NCBI RefSeq assembly: GCF_026168515.1
Contig: NZ_CP093443.1
Coordinates: forward strand, 3,844,001-3,908,000
Reading direction: 5' to 3'
Origin: Brevibacterium spongiae
Lineage (GTDB): Bacteria > Actinomycetota > Actinomycetes > Actinomycetales > Brevibacteriaceae
DNA length: 64,000 nt
Part shown: piece by piece, positions 17,574 to 25,656 of the stretch
Layout of the letters: each line of letters opens with the position of its first letter
Position numbering within the stretch: position 1 is the stretch's first letter
Program-made: the position numbers and the translations under genes
The notes under the pieces: model-generated
Database searches by the model: none
Seen by the model: the letters and a program-made list of their open reading frames with translations, nothing else
Told to the model about the DNA's origin: nothing

Positions 17574-18266
17574 CTAGACCGCGGCCTCGGACCCCAGTGC
17601 GACCACCCGCTTGGCTGCGTCCAAGGCGTGGGCGAAGCCGGCGTCCGGATCATCGAACATGTCCCGGGTCGCCAGGGCGTGCGCCCGCACTGTGTCGTCC
17701 TCTGCGTGAAGCTTCTCATCGACCACTGACACGAGATCCTCACCGAGGGCCACGAGCGCCCGGCTCAGGCTCTTCTGGGTCTCGACATCTCCCCGACCCA
17801 GCTGTGTCACCAGGGATGATGCCAACTCTTGGCGCTTGTCACCGGGCACCAGCGCAACCGCGGATCTCCACGCACTGCGGGCCACCTCGGTGTCGGTGTG
17901 GGCGATGAGTCCGCTGCCGATCCGGGCAGGGTCCATCGCGTGCCAGGCCCGATCGTCGCCGATCTTCGACAGAGTGTGCAGCGACTGGCTGATCGCCTGC
18001 GGGGTCTCGGAATCGAGTTCGGCGATGAGTCGCGGGACGGTGTCATCTGCCGGCAGCCGACTCAGCGCCCATGTGAGCATGTCGCGGACGAAGAAGTCGG
18101 GCTCGGAGCGGCACCGGGAGACGAGGATCTCGAGGTGCTCTGGCTGCGCGCGTGTGCCCATCTCCATGGCGGCCTGCAGACGCCGCTGCGGGCTCGCCCC
18201 GGTCAGAGCGGTCATGAGCGGGTCGTCGAGTGCGATGGCGTCGCGGTTGATCTGTGGATCGGTCAT
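17574..18266 (-). CDS. HEAT-repeat protein
   Basis: The 230-residue product is almost wholly made of HEAT-like helical pairs, for example HLEILVSRCRSEPDFFVRDMLTWALSRLP and IAELDSETPQAISQSLHTLSKIGD. There is no signal peptide or membrane segment. ATG 18266 is preferred because AGGAGG lies nine bases upstream; a GTG nine bases earlier would overlap that site. The gene sits next to the MerR-HEAT gene on the same strand and divergently from a GyrI-like gene. A shared role in a stress or drug-response circuit is plausible but inferred only from position. Confidence 0.82.
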   Translation of the reverse strand: MTDPQINRDAIALDDPLMTALTGASPQRRLQAAMEMGTRAQPEHLEILVSRCRSEPDFFVRDMLTWALSRLPADDTVPRLIAELDSETPQAISQSLHTLSKIGDDRAWHAMDPARIGSGLIAHTDTEVARSAWRSAVALVPGDKRQELASSLVTQLGRGDVETQKSLSRALVALGEDLVSVVDEKLHAEDDTVRAHALATRDMFDDPDAGFAHALDAAKRVVALGSEAAV

Positions 18267-18294
18267 TGTCTCCACCTCCTGTGACTACAGTGAA

Positions 18295-18317
18295 GACCTT
18301 CACATCGTGTCAAGGTC
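18295..18317. promoter_or_regulatory. MerR-like dyad operator between HEAT and GyrI-like genes
   Basis: GACCTT at 18295-18300 and AAGGTC at 18312-18317 form an inverted repeat with an 11-base centre that itself contains ACA-TCG-TGT. On the minus strand TTGACA (18308-18313) and TGTAGT (18284-18289) give a promoter with an 18-base spacer that overlaps the dyad. Operators placed inside the spacer are typical of MerR regulators. Confidence 0.5.
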
Positions 18318-18422
18318 AAGCGGTCTAGACTGACTGCTGTTCCCAACACCGTGCTGACCGGTATTCCCACCACCTTGCCGACCGGACGCTTTTCGGCCCT
18401 CACGCTTGGAGCGGAGCCTCGT

Positions 18423-19052
18423 ATGGAGAAGATCGATCTCAAGAAGTCCCTGCCGAGCTTCCGCGCGAGGCAGGGACGGTTCGACACCATCGAGGTGCCC
18501 TCGCTGCAGTACCTCATGATCGACGGGCACGGCGATCCGAACACCTCCCCCGACTTCTCCTCCGCGGTGGCCAGCCTCTATCCGCTCGCCTATGGGCTGA
18601 AGTTCCTCAGCAAGCTCGAACTCGGCCGCGACTATGTCGTGCCTCCGCTCGAGGGACTCTGGTGGGCCGATGACATGTCGGCGTTCACCAGCGCACGGGA
18701 CAAGTCCGCATGGGATTTCACGCTCATGCTCCTCGCTCCTCATTGGCTGGACCGAGGACATGTCGACGATGCGGTCGACAAGGTCCGGTCCAAGGGATCG
18801 TCGCCCCGCCTCGGCGAGATCCGGTTCGAATCGCTGCGGGAGGGCACCTGCGTCCAGACCCTGCATATCGGTCCCTTCGATGATGAGGCCGAGGTGCTCG
18901 AACACATGCATTCCGAGGTCATTCCCGCCGCGGGGATGGTCATGACGGGCCGGCATCATGAGATCTATCTCAGCGATATGCGGCGGACCGCACCGGAGAG
19001 GCTGCGCACGATCCTGCGGCAGCCGGTGGCGCCCGCCTCAGCCTCCGCTTGA
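18423..19052 (+). CDS. GyrI-like small-molecule-binding domain protein
   Basis: The 209-residue protein matches the GyrI-like fold: it opens with the EKIDLKKSLPSF motif common to stand-alone members, has LQYLMIDGHGDPN in the first repeat and SLREGTCVQTLHIGPFDDE in the second. This fold binds drugs or small molecules and often forms the effector half of MerR or AraC regulators such as BmrR. ATG 18423 has GGAGCGGAG upstream. It is divergent from the HEAT gene across a MerR-type dyad. Its end overlaps the convergent small membrane protein gene by 15 bases. Confidence 0.87.
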   Translation: MEKIDLKKSLPSFRARQGRFDTIEVPSLQYLMIDGHGDPNTSPDFSSAVASLYPLAYGLKFLSKLELGRDYVVPPLEGLWWADDMSAFTSARDKSAWDFTLMLLAPHWLDRGHVDDAVDKVRSKGSSPRLGEIRFESLREGTCVQTLHIGPFDDEAEVLEHMHSEVIPAAGMVMTGRHHEIYLSDMRRTAPERLRTILRQPVAPASASA

Positions 19053-19277
19053 CCATCCTCCGGAGACCGGTGCGGTGGTGCTCGCACCCGGAGTGCTGTC
19101 GACACCACCGGGACTTCCGGCAGGCGAGGAGTCGGAGGAGGACGAGTCCCCGGAGACGACGATGACCGCGATGATGATGGCGGTGAGGACCATGATGCCG
19201 ACGGCGACGAATGAGAAGGCCACGATCAGGCACGTAACCAGAGGCGGGCGTCTATTGCGTCGAACGATTCTCACCAT
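19038..19277 (-). CDS. Small single-span membrane protein with Ser/Gly-rich tail
   Basis: The 79-residue product has a basic N terminus (MVRIVRRNRRPP), one long hydrophobic segment (about residues 14-41) and a Ser/Gly/Pro/Thr-rich tail likely to lie outside the cell. I do not recognise a family. The hydrophobic profile and basic flank support a real gene. It overlaps the GyrI-like gene tail to tail by 15 bases. Confidence 0.55.
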   Translation of the reverse strand: MVRIVRRNRRPPLVTCLIVAFSFVAVGIMVLTAIIIAVIVVSGDSSSSDSSPAGSPGGVDSTPGASTTAPVSGGWSSGG

Positions 19278-19386
19278 GACTCGATCCTAGGCCGTCGGGC
19301 GGCGTCGATTCGCCTCGGATCCGGTGATGGTGCAAGACTGGAACAGCTAGGCGGCATCGCGGACCACCCGCCGGTCCCCTCATCCC

Positions 19387-19402
19387 GTGACCTGGCTGTG
19401 AC
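19387..19402. promoter_or_regulatory. GTGAC-N6-GTGAC direct repeat upstream of the secreted lysozyme-fold gene
   Basis: Two GTGAC copies at 19387-19391 and 19398-19402 are separated by six bases, 57 bases before the start of the gene at 19459. The same arrangement occurs at 41128-41143 upstream of the M28 peptidase. Direct GTCAC-like repeats are associated with the MtrA response regulator of actinobacteria; that link is inference. Confidence 0.4.
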
Positions 19403-19458
19403 AAAAACCTCGGCGTGGGCACATGCGTCCTTAAGTTTGTTGCATTATTGTTATAAAC

Positions 19459-20046
19459 ATGCCTCGTCTGACATCACATCGCAAGGGCCGTCGGTCCGTG
19501 CTCACCGGTGCCCTGATCGGGCTCTCGGCGGCAGTGATGGCACTCGTCGTTGCCGCCGTCGTCATCATCAACTCCCCCTTCTCATTCGGTTCCACGAAGA
19601 TCAGGCAGATGCAGATGGCCTCCGTCAGTCACCTCACCGAACAGCAGATCGACAATGCCCGCCTCATCATCGGCGTCGGCCGCGGCGGCGATTTCGACGA
19701 CCGAGCGATTCGCATCGCCCTGATGACCGCGTTGCAGGAGTCATCGCTGCGCAATCTCGACTCCGGCGACCGCGATTCCGTCGGCCTGTTCCAACAGCGT
19801 CCTTCCCAGGGGTGGGGCGCACCGGATCAGCTGACCGACCCCGTCTACGCGGCGAAGGCGTTCTACGGCATCAACCCCGAGGTCGAGAACCCCGGCCTCG
19901 ACCAGATCGAGGGTTGGTCCTCGATGTCTCCGACGGAGGCGGCTCAGTCCGTGCAGCGTTCCGCCCTTCCCGATGCCTATGGTCAGTGGGAGTCCTTGGC
20001 CGATGATCTCCTCGGTTCCCAAACCGACGTCGAGGCCCTGGACTGA
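19459..20046 (+). CDS. Secreted/membrane-anchored lysozyme-fold protein
   Basis: The 195-residue protein has a basic start, a hydrophobic signal or anchor (about residues 14-39) and one globular domain. The domain contains ALMTALQESSLRNLDSGDRDSVGLFQQRPSQGWG, a pattern of actinobacterial lysozyme or transglycosylase-like proteins. Glu94 in LQESSL is the expected catalytic acid. The likely role is peptidoglycan cleavage during growth or as a helper of another wall enzyme; activity is unproven. The region upstream is AT-rich (CTTAAGTTTGTTGCATTATTG) and carries a GTGAC direct repeat. Confidence 0.82.
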   Translation: MPRLTSHRKGRRSVLTGALIGLSAAVMALVVAAVVIINSPFSFGSTKIRQMQMASVSHLTEQQIDNARLIIGVGRGGDFDDRAIRIALMTALQESSLRNLDSGDRDSVGLFQQRPSQGWGAPDQLTDPVYAAKAFYGINPEVENPGLDQIEGWSSMSPTEAAQSVQRSALPDAYGQWESLADDLLGSQTDVEALD

Positions 20047-20137
20047 CGCGTTCGCGGCAACACTTTGGACTGACGCGTTCGCGGTGAAGCCCGTCCGGAT
20101 ACGGCGGACCGGCACGGTTCTCCGGTAATCTGCACTC

Positions 20138-20497
20138 ATGGCTTCCACTCCCGATACCGAACACGTCGACGACGAGGTCGAGCAGCTCCTGCTCAACCCC
20201 GAGGACAACCTCGAAGCCATCACCGAAACCGCCGACCTCTTCAAGGCACTCGCCACGCCCTCCCGGCTGAAGATGCTGCTCGTACTCACCCACGGCGAGG
20301 CCACAGTCACGCACATCGTCGAGTCCACCGGTCTGTCCCAGCCGCTCGTGTCCCAGCACCTGAAATTCCTCCGCGGGCTCCACCTCGTCGGGGTCAACCG
20401 CATCGGCCGCGAAGCCTACTATTCACTCAAGGACGACCACGTCGCCCACATCATCCTCGACGCCATCGCCCACACGATCGAGGCCCACGAACACTGA
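20138..20497 (+). CDS. ArsR/SmtB-family zinc-type transcriptional regulator
   Basis: The 119-residue winged-helix protein has the ArsR core FKALATPSRLKMLLVLTHGEATVTHIVESTGLSQPLVSQHLKFLR. Its C-terminal helix, DDHVAHIILDAIAHTIEAHEH, keeps the alpha-5 metal site: Asp-x-His, then His 11 residues later, then Glu three further on. This is the spacing of the SmtB/CzrA zinc site. It lacks the alpha-3 Cys-Val-Cys arsenic motif. It is therefore probably a Zn(II)-sensing repressor. No metal transporter is adjacent; the CDF gene at 35091 is a possible distant target. Confidence 0.9.
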   Translation: MASTPDTEHVDDEVEQLLLNPEDNLEAITETADLFKALATPSRLKMLLVLTHGEATVTHIVESTGLSQPLVSQHLKFLRGLHLVGVNRIGREAYYSLKDDHVAHIILDAIAHTIEAHEH

Positions 20498-20527
20498 CCC
20501 CGCCGAGGCGGTCCACCCTTCCGTCGC

Positions 20528-21469
20528 TCACCGAGGCGGCCGTCGGCGCCGGGTGAGCGCCTCCGGTCCCCCGCCGACGACCCAGACGATGGCGGCCACG
20601 AGCACCGCACCCGCCCATTGGGCCGGCTGCAGACGTTCACCGGCGATGAGCGATCCGAGCACCACCGCCGACAGCGGCTGCAGCAGCATGAGCGCCGCAG
20701 TCGTCGACACGGGAACCAGCGGACTCGAGATGCTCAGCAGCACCCAGGACAGAGCCTGACCGCACACGGCCAGCGCCAGCATCCACGCCCACCCGTCCCA
20801 GCCGAGGTCGAAGTCGAGTCCGCCCAGGCCGACTCCGGCCACCGCCGTCATCACTCCAGCGGCGATCGTGCCGACCTCGACAGGGGCGACGACGAACTTC
20901 GGAGCCACCTTGCGTGAGTGGTGGATGCCGAAGATGTAGACGCCGTAGAGCACACCCGAGAGGACACCGAAGATCGCGCCGCGTGTCGGATTGGCCGCAG
21001 CCTGGTCGACGCCGAAGACCCCGCCGGTGAGCAGCATGCCGATGATCATGAGCGGCACACAGCCGATGAACAGCCATCCGGGCCGGCTGCCGCCGAAGAT
21101 CCACACCAGTGCGGGGAACACGATGACCTGGACGCTGATGAGCACGGTGGACACCCCGAGACCGGCATCGAGGACGCTCTGCGCCCAGAGCACATAGTCC
21201 AGTCCCAGGGCCGCACCGGAGACCCCGGCGATGAGCAGCGCCTTCGGCGGGACTCTGCCGTGTCTGCGGATCTCGAGGTAGGCCAGGGGTGCGAGGACGA
21301 TGACGGCGATCCAACACCGCAGGAAGGCAGCGGTGGGGGCGGTCGCCTCGGCGAGGATGACGAACAGACCGGCCGAACCCAGCAGCACGGCGGCCACGAC
21401 CACCCCGAGGACCGGCAGGGCCTGCGGTGCGGGCGTCCGACCGTCCCCGGTCGCCTCGGCGGAGCTCAT
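20528..21469 (-). CDS. EamA/DMT-family membrane transporter
   Basis: The 313-residue protein has about ten hydrophobic segments in two homologous EamA halves: residues of about 18-150 and 165-300. Typical pieces are FLRCWIAVIVLAPLAYLE in the first half and SSPLVPVSTTAALMLLQPLSAVVLGSLIAGERL near the end of the second. The family exports amino acids or other metabolites; the substrate is not predictable. ATG 21469 follows GAGGTG. It lies 40 bases downstream of the aminotransferase gene on the same strand, so the pair may share a transcript. Confidence 0.9.
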   Translation of the reverse strand: MSSAEATGDGRTPAPQALPVLGVVVAAVLLGSAGLFVILAEATAPTAAFLRCWIAVIVLAPLAYLEIRRHGRVPPKALLIAGVSGAALGLDYVLWAQSVLDAGLGVSTVLISVQVIVFPALVWIFGGSRPGWLFIGCVPLMIIGMLLTGGVFGVDQAAANPTRGAIFGVLSGVLYGVYIFGIHHSRKVAPKFVVAPVEVGTIAAGVMTAVAGVGLGGLDFDLGWDGWAWMLALAVCGQALSWVLLSISSPLVPVSTTAALMLLQPLSAVVLGSLIAGERLQPAQWAGAVLVAAIVWVVGGGPEALTRRRRPPR

Positions 21470-21509
21470 CCGGTCACCTCGTCGGGGCTCCTCTCACGTC
21501 GTGCAGGAC

Positions 21510-22769
21510 TCATCCCATAAAGTCGAGGATGCGGTCGATGGCTTCGGCGGTCCGGTCCGCGCCGACGGCCAGGGACAGACGCACGGAGCGAGGACCGTCG
21601 ACGGAGTCGAAGTCATCGCCGGGGGCCAGAGCCACACCGGTGGCGTCGAGCACCTGCGCACACCATTGTCCGGATGTCTGGAGTCCTGCTCGGTCGAGGA
21701 TGTCGTCGATGCGTGCGTACATGTAGAAGGCACCGTCGGGTGGGGCCATCTGGCCGAAGCCGAGGTCATCACGCGCGTTCAGGACATGCTCGCGGGCTCC
21801 GGCGAACGAGGCCACTGCGGCCTCACATTCGGCGTAGGACTCGTCCGAGAATCCGGCGACCGCGGCGTATTGGGCGGGCACCGGGGCACACAGGGAGAGA
21901 TTCCCAGTGACGTTCTGGGCCGGGGCGACGAGCTCTTCGGGCAGGATCGCCCAGCCCAACCGCCAGCCTGTCATACCCCAGTACTTGGAGAACGAAGAGA
22001 TGACGATCGCATCGTCGTCATGGGCCAGGGCGCATTCGCCGCGGGTGCCGATGTAGCTGATGCCGTGGTAGATCTCGTCCGAGATCACCTGCACTCCGTT
22101 CGCTCGGCACCAGTCCGTGAGCTTCCCGAGCGCTTCGGGTCCGATCATCGTTCCCGTCGGGTTCGCCGGGGACGCGAGCATGAGCCCCTTGAGGGGCGCC
22201 TCGGCGTGGGCTGCGGCGAGCAGTTCGACGGTCGGTTGGAACCCTTCGTCGGCGCCGCAGTCGAGTTCGACGACCTCGCATCCGAGTGCGGCGAGGATGT
22301 TCTTGTACGCCCCGTACCCGGGTCGGGCCAGAGCCACCCGGTCGCCGACGTCGAAGCAGGTGAGGAACGTCGTCTGGAAGGCGCCGGAGGATCCGGTGGT
22401 CACGGCGATGCGGTCTGGGGCGATGTCGAGTCCGTACCAGTCGCGGTAGTGGGAGGCGATGGCCTCGCGCAGCTCGGGGATGCCGAAGATCGGTGAGTAG
22501 CCGAGTCCGGTGCCGTCGCGGGCGACTTCGGCGGCACGGGCGAGGACGGGACTGGGCGCGCCTTGGGTCGGTTCGCCCAGGCACATGGCGATGGTGTCGC
22601 GGCCGGCGCGCTGCATCTGCCCGACCGTGGCGACGATGCCCATCGCGGCGAAGGGTTTGACGAGCCCGGATCGGGCGGAGGCGACGGGGGCGGACGCGGA
22701 CGTGGTGGGGGCAGTTGCGGCGGGGGCGGACGTGGTGGGTGCCGCCTCGGCGGGGGTGTGTGCAGTCAT
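21510..22769 (-). CDS. PLP-dependent class I/II aminotransferase
   Basis: The 419-residue enzyme is a fold-type I aminotransferase. It contains YSPIFGIPELREAI, ASPANPTGTMI, SDEIYHGISY and SSFSKYWGMTGWRLGW, where the Lys of SFSK forms the Schiff base with pyridoxal phosphate and the later Arg binds the substrate carboxylate. The ATG at 22769 gives a Thr/Ala/Pro-rich N terminus of about 35 residues, probably disordered; the true start could be later. It lies five bases behind the AhpD-like gene on the same strand. Aspartate or aromatic amino acids are likely substrates, but the family is broad. Confidence 0.9.
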   Translation of the reverse strand: MTAHTPAEAAPTTSAPAATAPTTSASAPVASARSGLVKPFAAMGIVATVGQMQRAGRDTIAMCLGEPTQGAPSPVLARAAEVARDGTGLGYSPIFGIPELREAIASHYRDWYGLDIAPDRIAVTTGSSGAFQTTFLTCFDVGDRVALARPGYGAYKNILAALGCEVVELDCGADEGFQPTVELLAAAHAEAPLKGLMLASPANPTGTMIGPEALGKLTDWCRANGVQVISDEIYHGISYIGTRGECALAHDDDAIVISSFSKYWGMTGWRLGWAILPEELVAPAQNVTGNLSLCAPVPAQYAAVAGFSDESYAECEAAVASFAGAREHVLNARDDLGFGQMAPPDGAFYMYARIDDILDRAGLQTSGQWCAQVLDATGVALAPGDDFDSVDGPRSVRLSLAVGADRTAEAIDRILDFMG

Positions 22770-22773
22770 CGTC

Positions 22774-23346
22774 TCACTTCTTCTCACGCGGGACGCGGCC
22801 GAGGGTGTAGAACTCCGGGTTCGGGACCATTCCGGAGATGTGGGCCATGCGGTTGGACAGGCCGAAGAAGCCGGTGATCGCGGCGATGTCCCAGGCGTCC
22901 TCGGCGTCGAAGCCGTGTTCGGCGAGCGCCTGGTGGTCGGCGTCATTCACGGCCCACGGTTCCTCGGAGACCTTGACCGCGAAGTCGAGCATGGCCATCT
23001 GACGTGCGCTGATGTTCGCCTGGCGGTAGTTCGTGGCGACGACGTCGGCGATGAAGGCGTCCTTTGCGAAGATCCGCAGCATCGCCCCGTGGGCGACGAC
23101 GCAGTACAGGCACTGATTGATCGCCGAGGTGGCCACGACGATCATCTCCCGATCCGCCTTGGTGAGGTTGCCCGTCTCCTTCTCCATGAGCGCGTCGTAG
23201 TAGGCGAAGAAGGCGCGGAATTCGGCGGGGCGGCGGGCCAGGGCGAGGAAGACGTTGGGCACGAAGCCCGACTTCTCGGCCACCTCGAGGATCTGGGTGC
23301 GGATGTCATCGTCGACGTCGTCGATGTCTGCAAGTGGGTATCGCAT
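22774..23346 (-). CDS. Carboxymuconolactone decarboxylase/AhpD-like peroxidase-related protein
   Basis: The 190-residue alpha-helical protein carries the AhpD-type active site CLYCVVAHG, with two cysteines and a following histidine, preceded by REMIVVATSAIN. Proteins of this peroxidase-related group use the CxxC pair in thiol redox chemistry, often to reduce alkyl hydroperoxides. The frame is open far upstream, but the conserved domain starts near RYPLADIDD. ATG 23346 is therefore chosen, with ATG 23355 as an alternative. It is followed closely by the aminotransferase gene. Confidence 0.85.
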   Translation of the reverse strand: MRYPLADIDDVDDDIRTQILEVAEKSGFVPNVFLALARRPAEFRAFFAYYDALMEKETGNLTKADREMIVVATSAINQCLYCVVAHGAMLRIFAKDAFIADVVATNYRQANISARQMAMLDFAVKVSEEPWAVNDADHQALAEHGFDAEDAWDIAAITGFFGLSNRMAHISGMVPNPEFYTLGRVPREKK

Positions 23347-23585
23347 ATCCCTCATGCTAGCCCGGGTGGATCGGGCCATGTCGAGGAGTCCGACGGTCTG
23401 TGTCCAGGAGGCGAAGTGCGAGAGGGGGTGAAGCGCGGGGAAGTGCGTGGCTGCGGGTGCAGCCCGCGTGGACGGTGCGGACGGATACAGTGAGGGCATC
23501 ACGTGCAGTTGCCTTTCCGCACCGGAAACGGCACCAGCACCCGCCCACGTATCGCACCCGTCCACGTATCGAAGGAGATCACACC

Positions 23586-23891
23586 ATGGCCGCAGACATC
23601 CCCGCAGACACCGGCTCGACCGGCGAGGTCCAGCTCGACAACGGCGTCTTCCGGGTGACGAGGTGGACGATCCGGCCCGACGGAGTGATCCCGATGCACA
23701 AGCACGAGTATGAGTACGTCGTGGTGCCGATGGTCACTGACACGATGCTCGTGCGCAATTCCGACGGCACCGAGATCCGCGCCGAACTCGAGGCAGGAGT
23801 CTCCTACACCCGCCCGGCCGGCTCAGAACACGAGGTGTCGAACCCCGGAGGCGCCTCCGACGTCGTCTTCGTCGAGATCGAGCGCCTCTGA
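23586..23891 (+). CDS. Small single-domain cupin protein
   Basis: The 101-residue protein has a cupin barrel: the first motif appears as IPMHKHEYEYVVVPM, giving two metal-binding His and a Glu, and the second as YTRPAGSEHEVSNPG with a further His. Such small cupins bind a divalent metal. Their substrates vary and none is assigned. ATG 23586 lies behind a good AAGGAGA site, which rules out the longer open frame. The gene is divergent from the AhpD-like gene and ends before a striking palindromic repeat. Confidence 0.87.
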   Translation: MAADIPADTGSTGEVQLDNGVFRVTRWTIRPDGVIPMHKHEYEYVVVPMVTDTMLVRNSDGTEIRAELEAGVSYTRPAGSEHEVSNPGGASDVVFVEIERL

Positions 23892-23915
23892 GGCTCGTCG
23901 CCTGCCCCAGAGAAT

Positions 23916-24005
23916 AGGTCGCTATCGGATACTTTCTGCGTCGCGAAGTATCCGATAGCGACCTGCATTCGGCGCTGAGTATCCGATAGCGACCTGCATT
24001 TGGCG
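23916..24005. repeat. Long palindrome plus 27-bp direct repeat between convergent genes
   Basis: AGGTCGCTATCGGATACTT at 23916-23934 pairs perfectly with its complement at 23946-23964 around an 11-base loop. The right arm is part of a 27-bp unit (23948-23974) that begins GTATCCGATAGCGACC and is repeated with one mismatch at 23979-24005. The element fills the gap between two convergent genes, so it may work as a bidirectional terminator. Its extra copy suggests a repetitive intergenic element. Confidence 0.85.
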
Positions 24006-24016
24006 ACGAACGACTG

Positions 24017-25498
24017 TCAGCGGGAGGGAATCTCCCAGGTGTGGACGGGCTTGCCGGACGCCTGGTTGGCGACATAGGCATCCATCATCGCTGTGAGTCC
24101 CTCGCGGCGTTCGGGAGAATCCTGCAGGCTGCCGGGAGCGAGGCTCTCCAGCGCCTGCAGCTGCCAGGTCGCACCGTTGACACGGTTCTCGGCCCGACCT
24201 TCGATGATCGACATGTATTCGTCGATGATGTCCTTGTCGATGTTCAGACGTGAGAGTCCGCGCCTGGCCTGCGGTGCGAGCACATCGGTGACGAGTTCGG
24301 CGACGTCGATGCGTCCGATCTTCGGCCAGGTCACTCGTGCTTCGATGCCGTCACGGGCGCAGTTGAAGAAGTTCTCTTCGGCTTCCTTGAACGACATCCG
24401 CGACCACACGGGACGATTCTCACCGACGAGGAACTCCGCGAGCCCGTAGTAGAAGGCGGCGTCGGCGACCATGTCGACCGGTGTCGGTCCGGCAGGCAGA
24501 AGACGGTTCTCGACGCGGATGTGGGCACCGCTGTCACCGGAGTTGTAGATCGGCCGGTTCCAGCGCCAGACAGTGCCGTTGTGCAGGTTGAGTTCGAAGA
24601 GCTTCGGCGCATCGGCGGCCCGGAATTCGACGAAGTCCTTGATCTCGGGCAGGAGCGGCGGGAAGTAGCGGACGTTCTCCTCGAAGAGGTCGAACACGCT
24701 GGTGATCCACCGCTCGCCGAACCACACCCGCGGACGCACACCTTGGTTGACCAGTTCGGGCGTGCGGGTGTCGATGGATTGGGAGAAGACGGGGATCCGG
24801 GATTCGTGCCACAGCTTCCGGCCGACGAACAGCGGGGAGTTCGCACCCATCGCCACCTGCGCCGAGGCGATCGCCTGCGAAGCGTTCCAGGCATCGGCGA
24901 ACCGGTTCGGCGCGACCTGCAGGTGCAGCTGCATCGAGGTGCACGAGGATTCGGGGGCGATATCGGCGAACTCCATCTTGTACCGCTCGTCGCGGCCGAG
25001 TTCGATGCGCACGTATTCTCCGCGCGCATCGATGACCGAGTTGCTCAGCGCTTCGTATCGGTTCTCCTCGGTCATCCACGGCTCGTCGGTGAGGAACTGC
25101 GTGGTCAGCGTCGGCAGGGTCCCGATCGATACGACCTTGAGCCCGTCCGCCTCGGCGGCATTCTGCGCCTTCTCCAGACGATGGGCGACACCGGCCTCAA
25201 GAGTCTTCAGCCCCCGGCCCGCCACCTGGAGCACGGGGTGGTTGAGTTCGAGGTTGAACCCGCCGATCTCGGACTGGTATTCGTCGTCGAGACGGTTGAG
25301 CACGTCCTTATTGCGCAGATTCGGCTGGTTCTCACCGTCGACGAGGTTGAGCTCGAGTTCGAGCCCGATCGTGCCGGCCGATTTGAATTCCGCATGCCGG
25401 AGATAGGTATCGAAGAGCTCGAGATTCTCCGCAAGCTTCTCCCGATACAGTGTGCGCTCTTCCGGCGTGTACCGCTTCGAACTGACTTCCTCACCCAT
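24017..25498 (-). CDS. GCS2-family glutamate-cysteine ligase-like protein
   Basis: The 493-residue protein matches the GCS2 carboxylate-amine ligase family: TIGLELELNLVD near the N terminus, GGFNLELNHPVLQ, SCTSMQLHLQV, NGTVWRWNRPIYN and the GAHIRVENRLLPAGPTPVDMVADAAF motif. The acidic residues of ELEL and the Arg of HIRVENR are typical ATP/Mg and substrate ligands. Members form gamma-glutamyl amides; glutathione synthesis is unlikely to be its main role in an actinobacterium that probably uses mycothiol. ATG 25498 is chosen; a GTG at 25564 would add 22 residues. It is divergent from the M20 gene. Confidence 0.87.
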   Translation of the reverse strand: MGEEVSSKRYTPEERTLYREKLAENLELFDTYLRHAEFKSAGTIGLELELNLVDGENQPNLRNKDVLNRLDDEYQSEIGGFNLELNHPVLQVAGRGLKTLEAGVAHRLEKAQNAAEADGLKVVSIGTLPTLTTQFLTDEPWMTEENRYEALSNSVIDARGEYVRIELGRDERYKMEFADIAPESSCTSMQLHLQVAPNRFADAWNASQAIASAQVAMGANSPLFVGRKLWHESRIPVFSQSIDTRTPELVNQGVRPRVWFGERWITSVFDLFEENVRYFPPLLPEIKDFVEFRAADAPKLFELNLHNGTVWRWNRPIYNSGDSGAHIRVENRLLPAGPTPVDMVADAAFYYGLAEFLVGENRPVWSRMSFKEAEENFFNCARDGIEARVTWPKIGRIDVAELVTDVLAPQARRGLSRLNIDKDIIDEYMSIIEGRAENRVNGATWQLQALESLAPGSLQDSPERREGLTAMMDAYVANQASGKPVHTWEIPSR

Positions 25499-25656
25499 GG
25501 AACAAGCAAACCACAGACGGTCGGGTTTGTGCTCGGACAGGGCGAGATCGGTCGATGTCCCCACGCAGAAATGAGACGACCATCGCCGAGGATGTCCCCA
25601 GTCGCATCATCCGGACACCGAGGAAGGCGGCAACCTGCCCTCCGTAGAATCGAGAT

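Noticed and set aside
23916..24005. Possible CRISPR array
   Set aside because: There are only two direct copies of the unit, separated by four bases, and no cas genes. The dyad structure points to a palindromic repeat.
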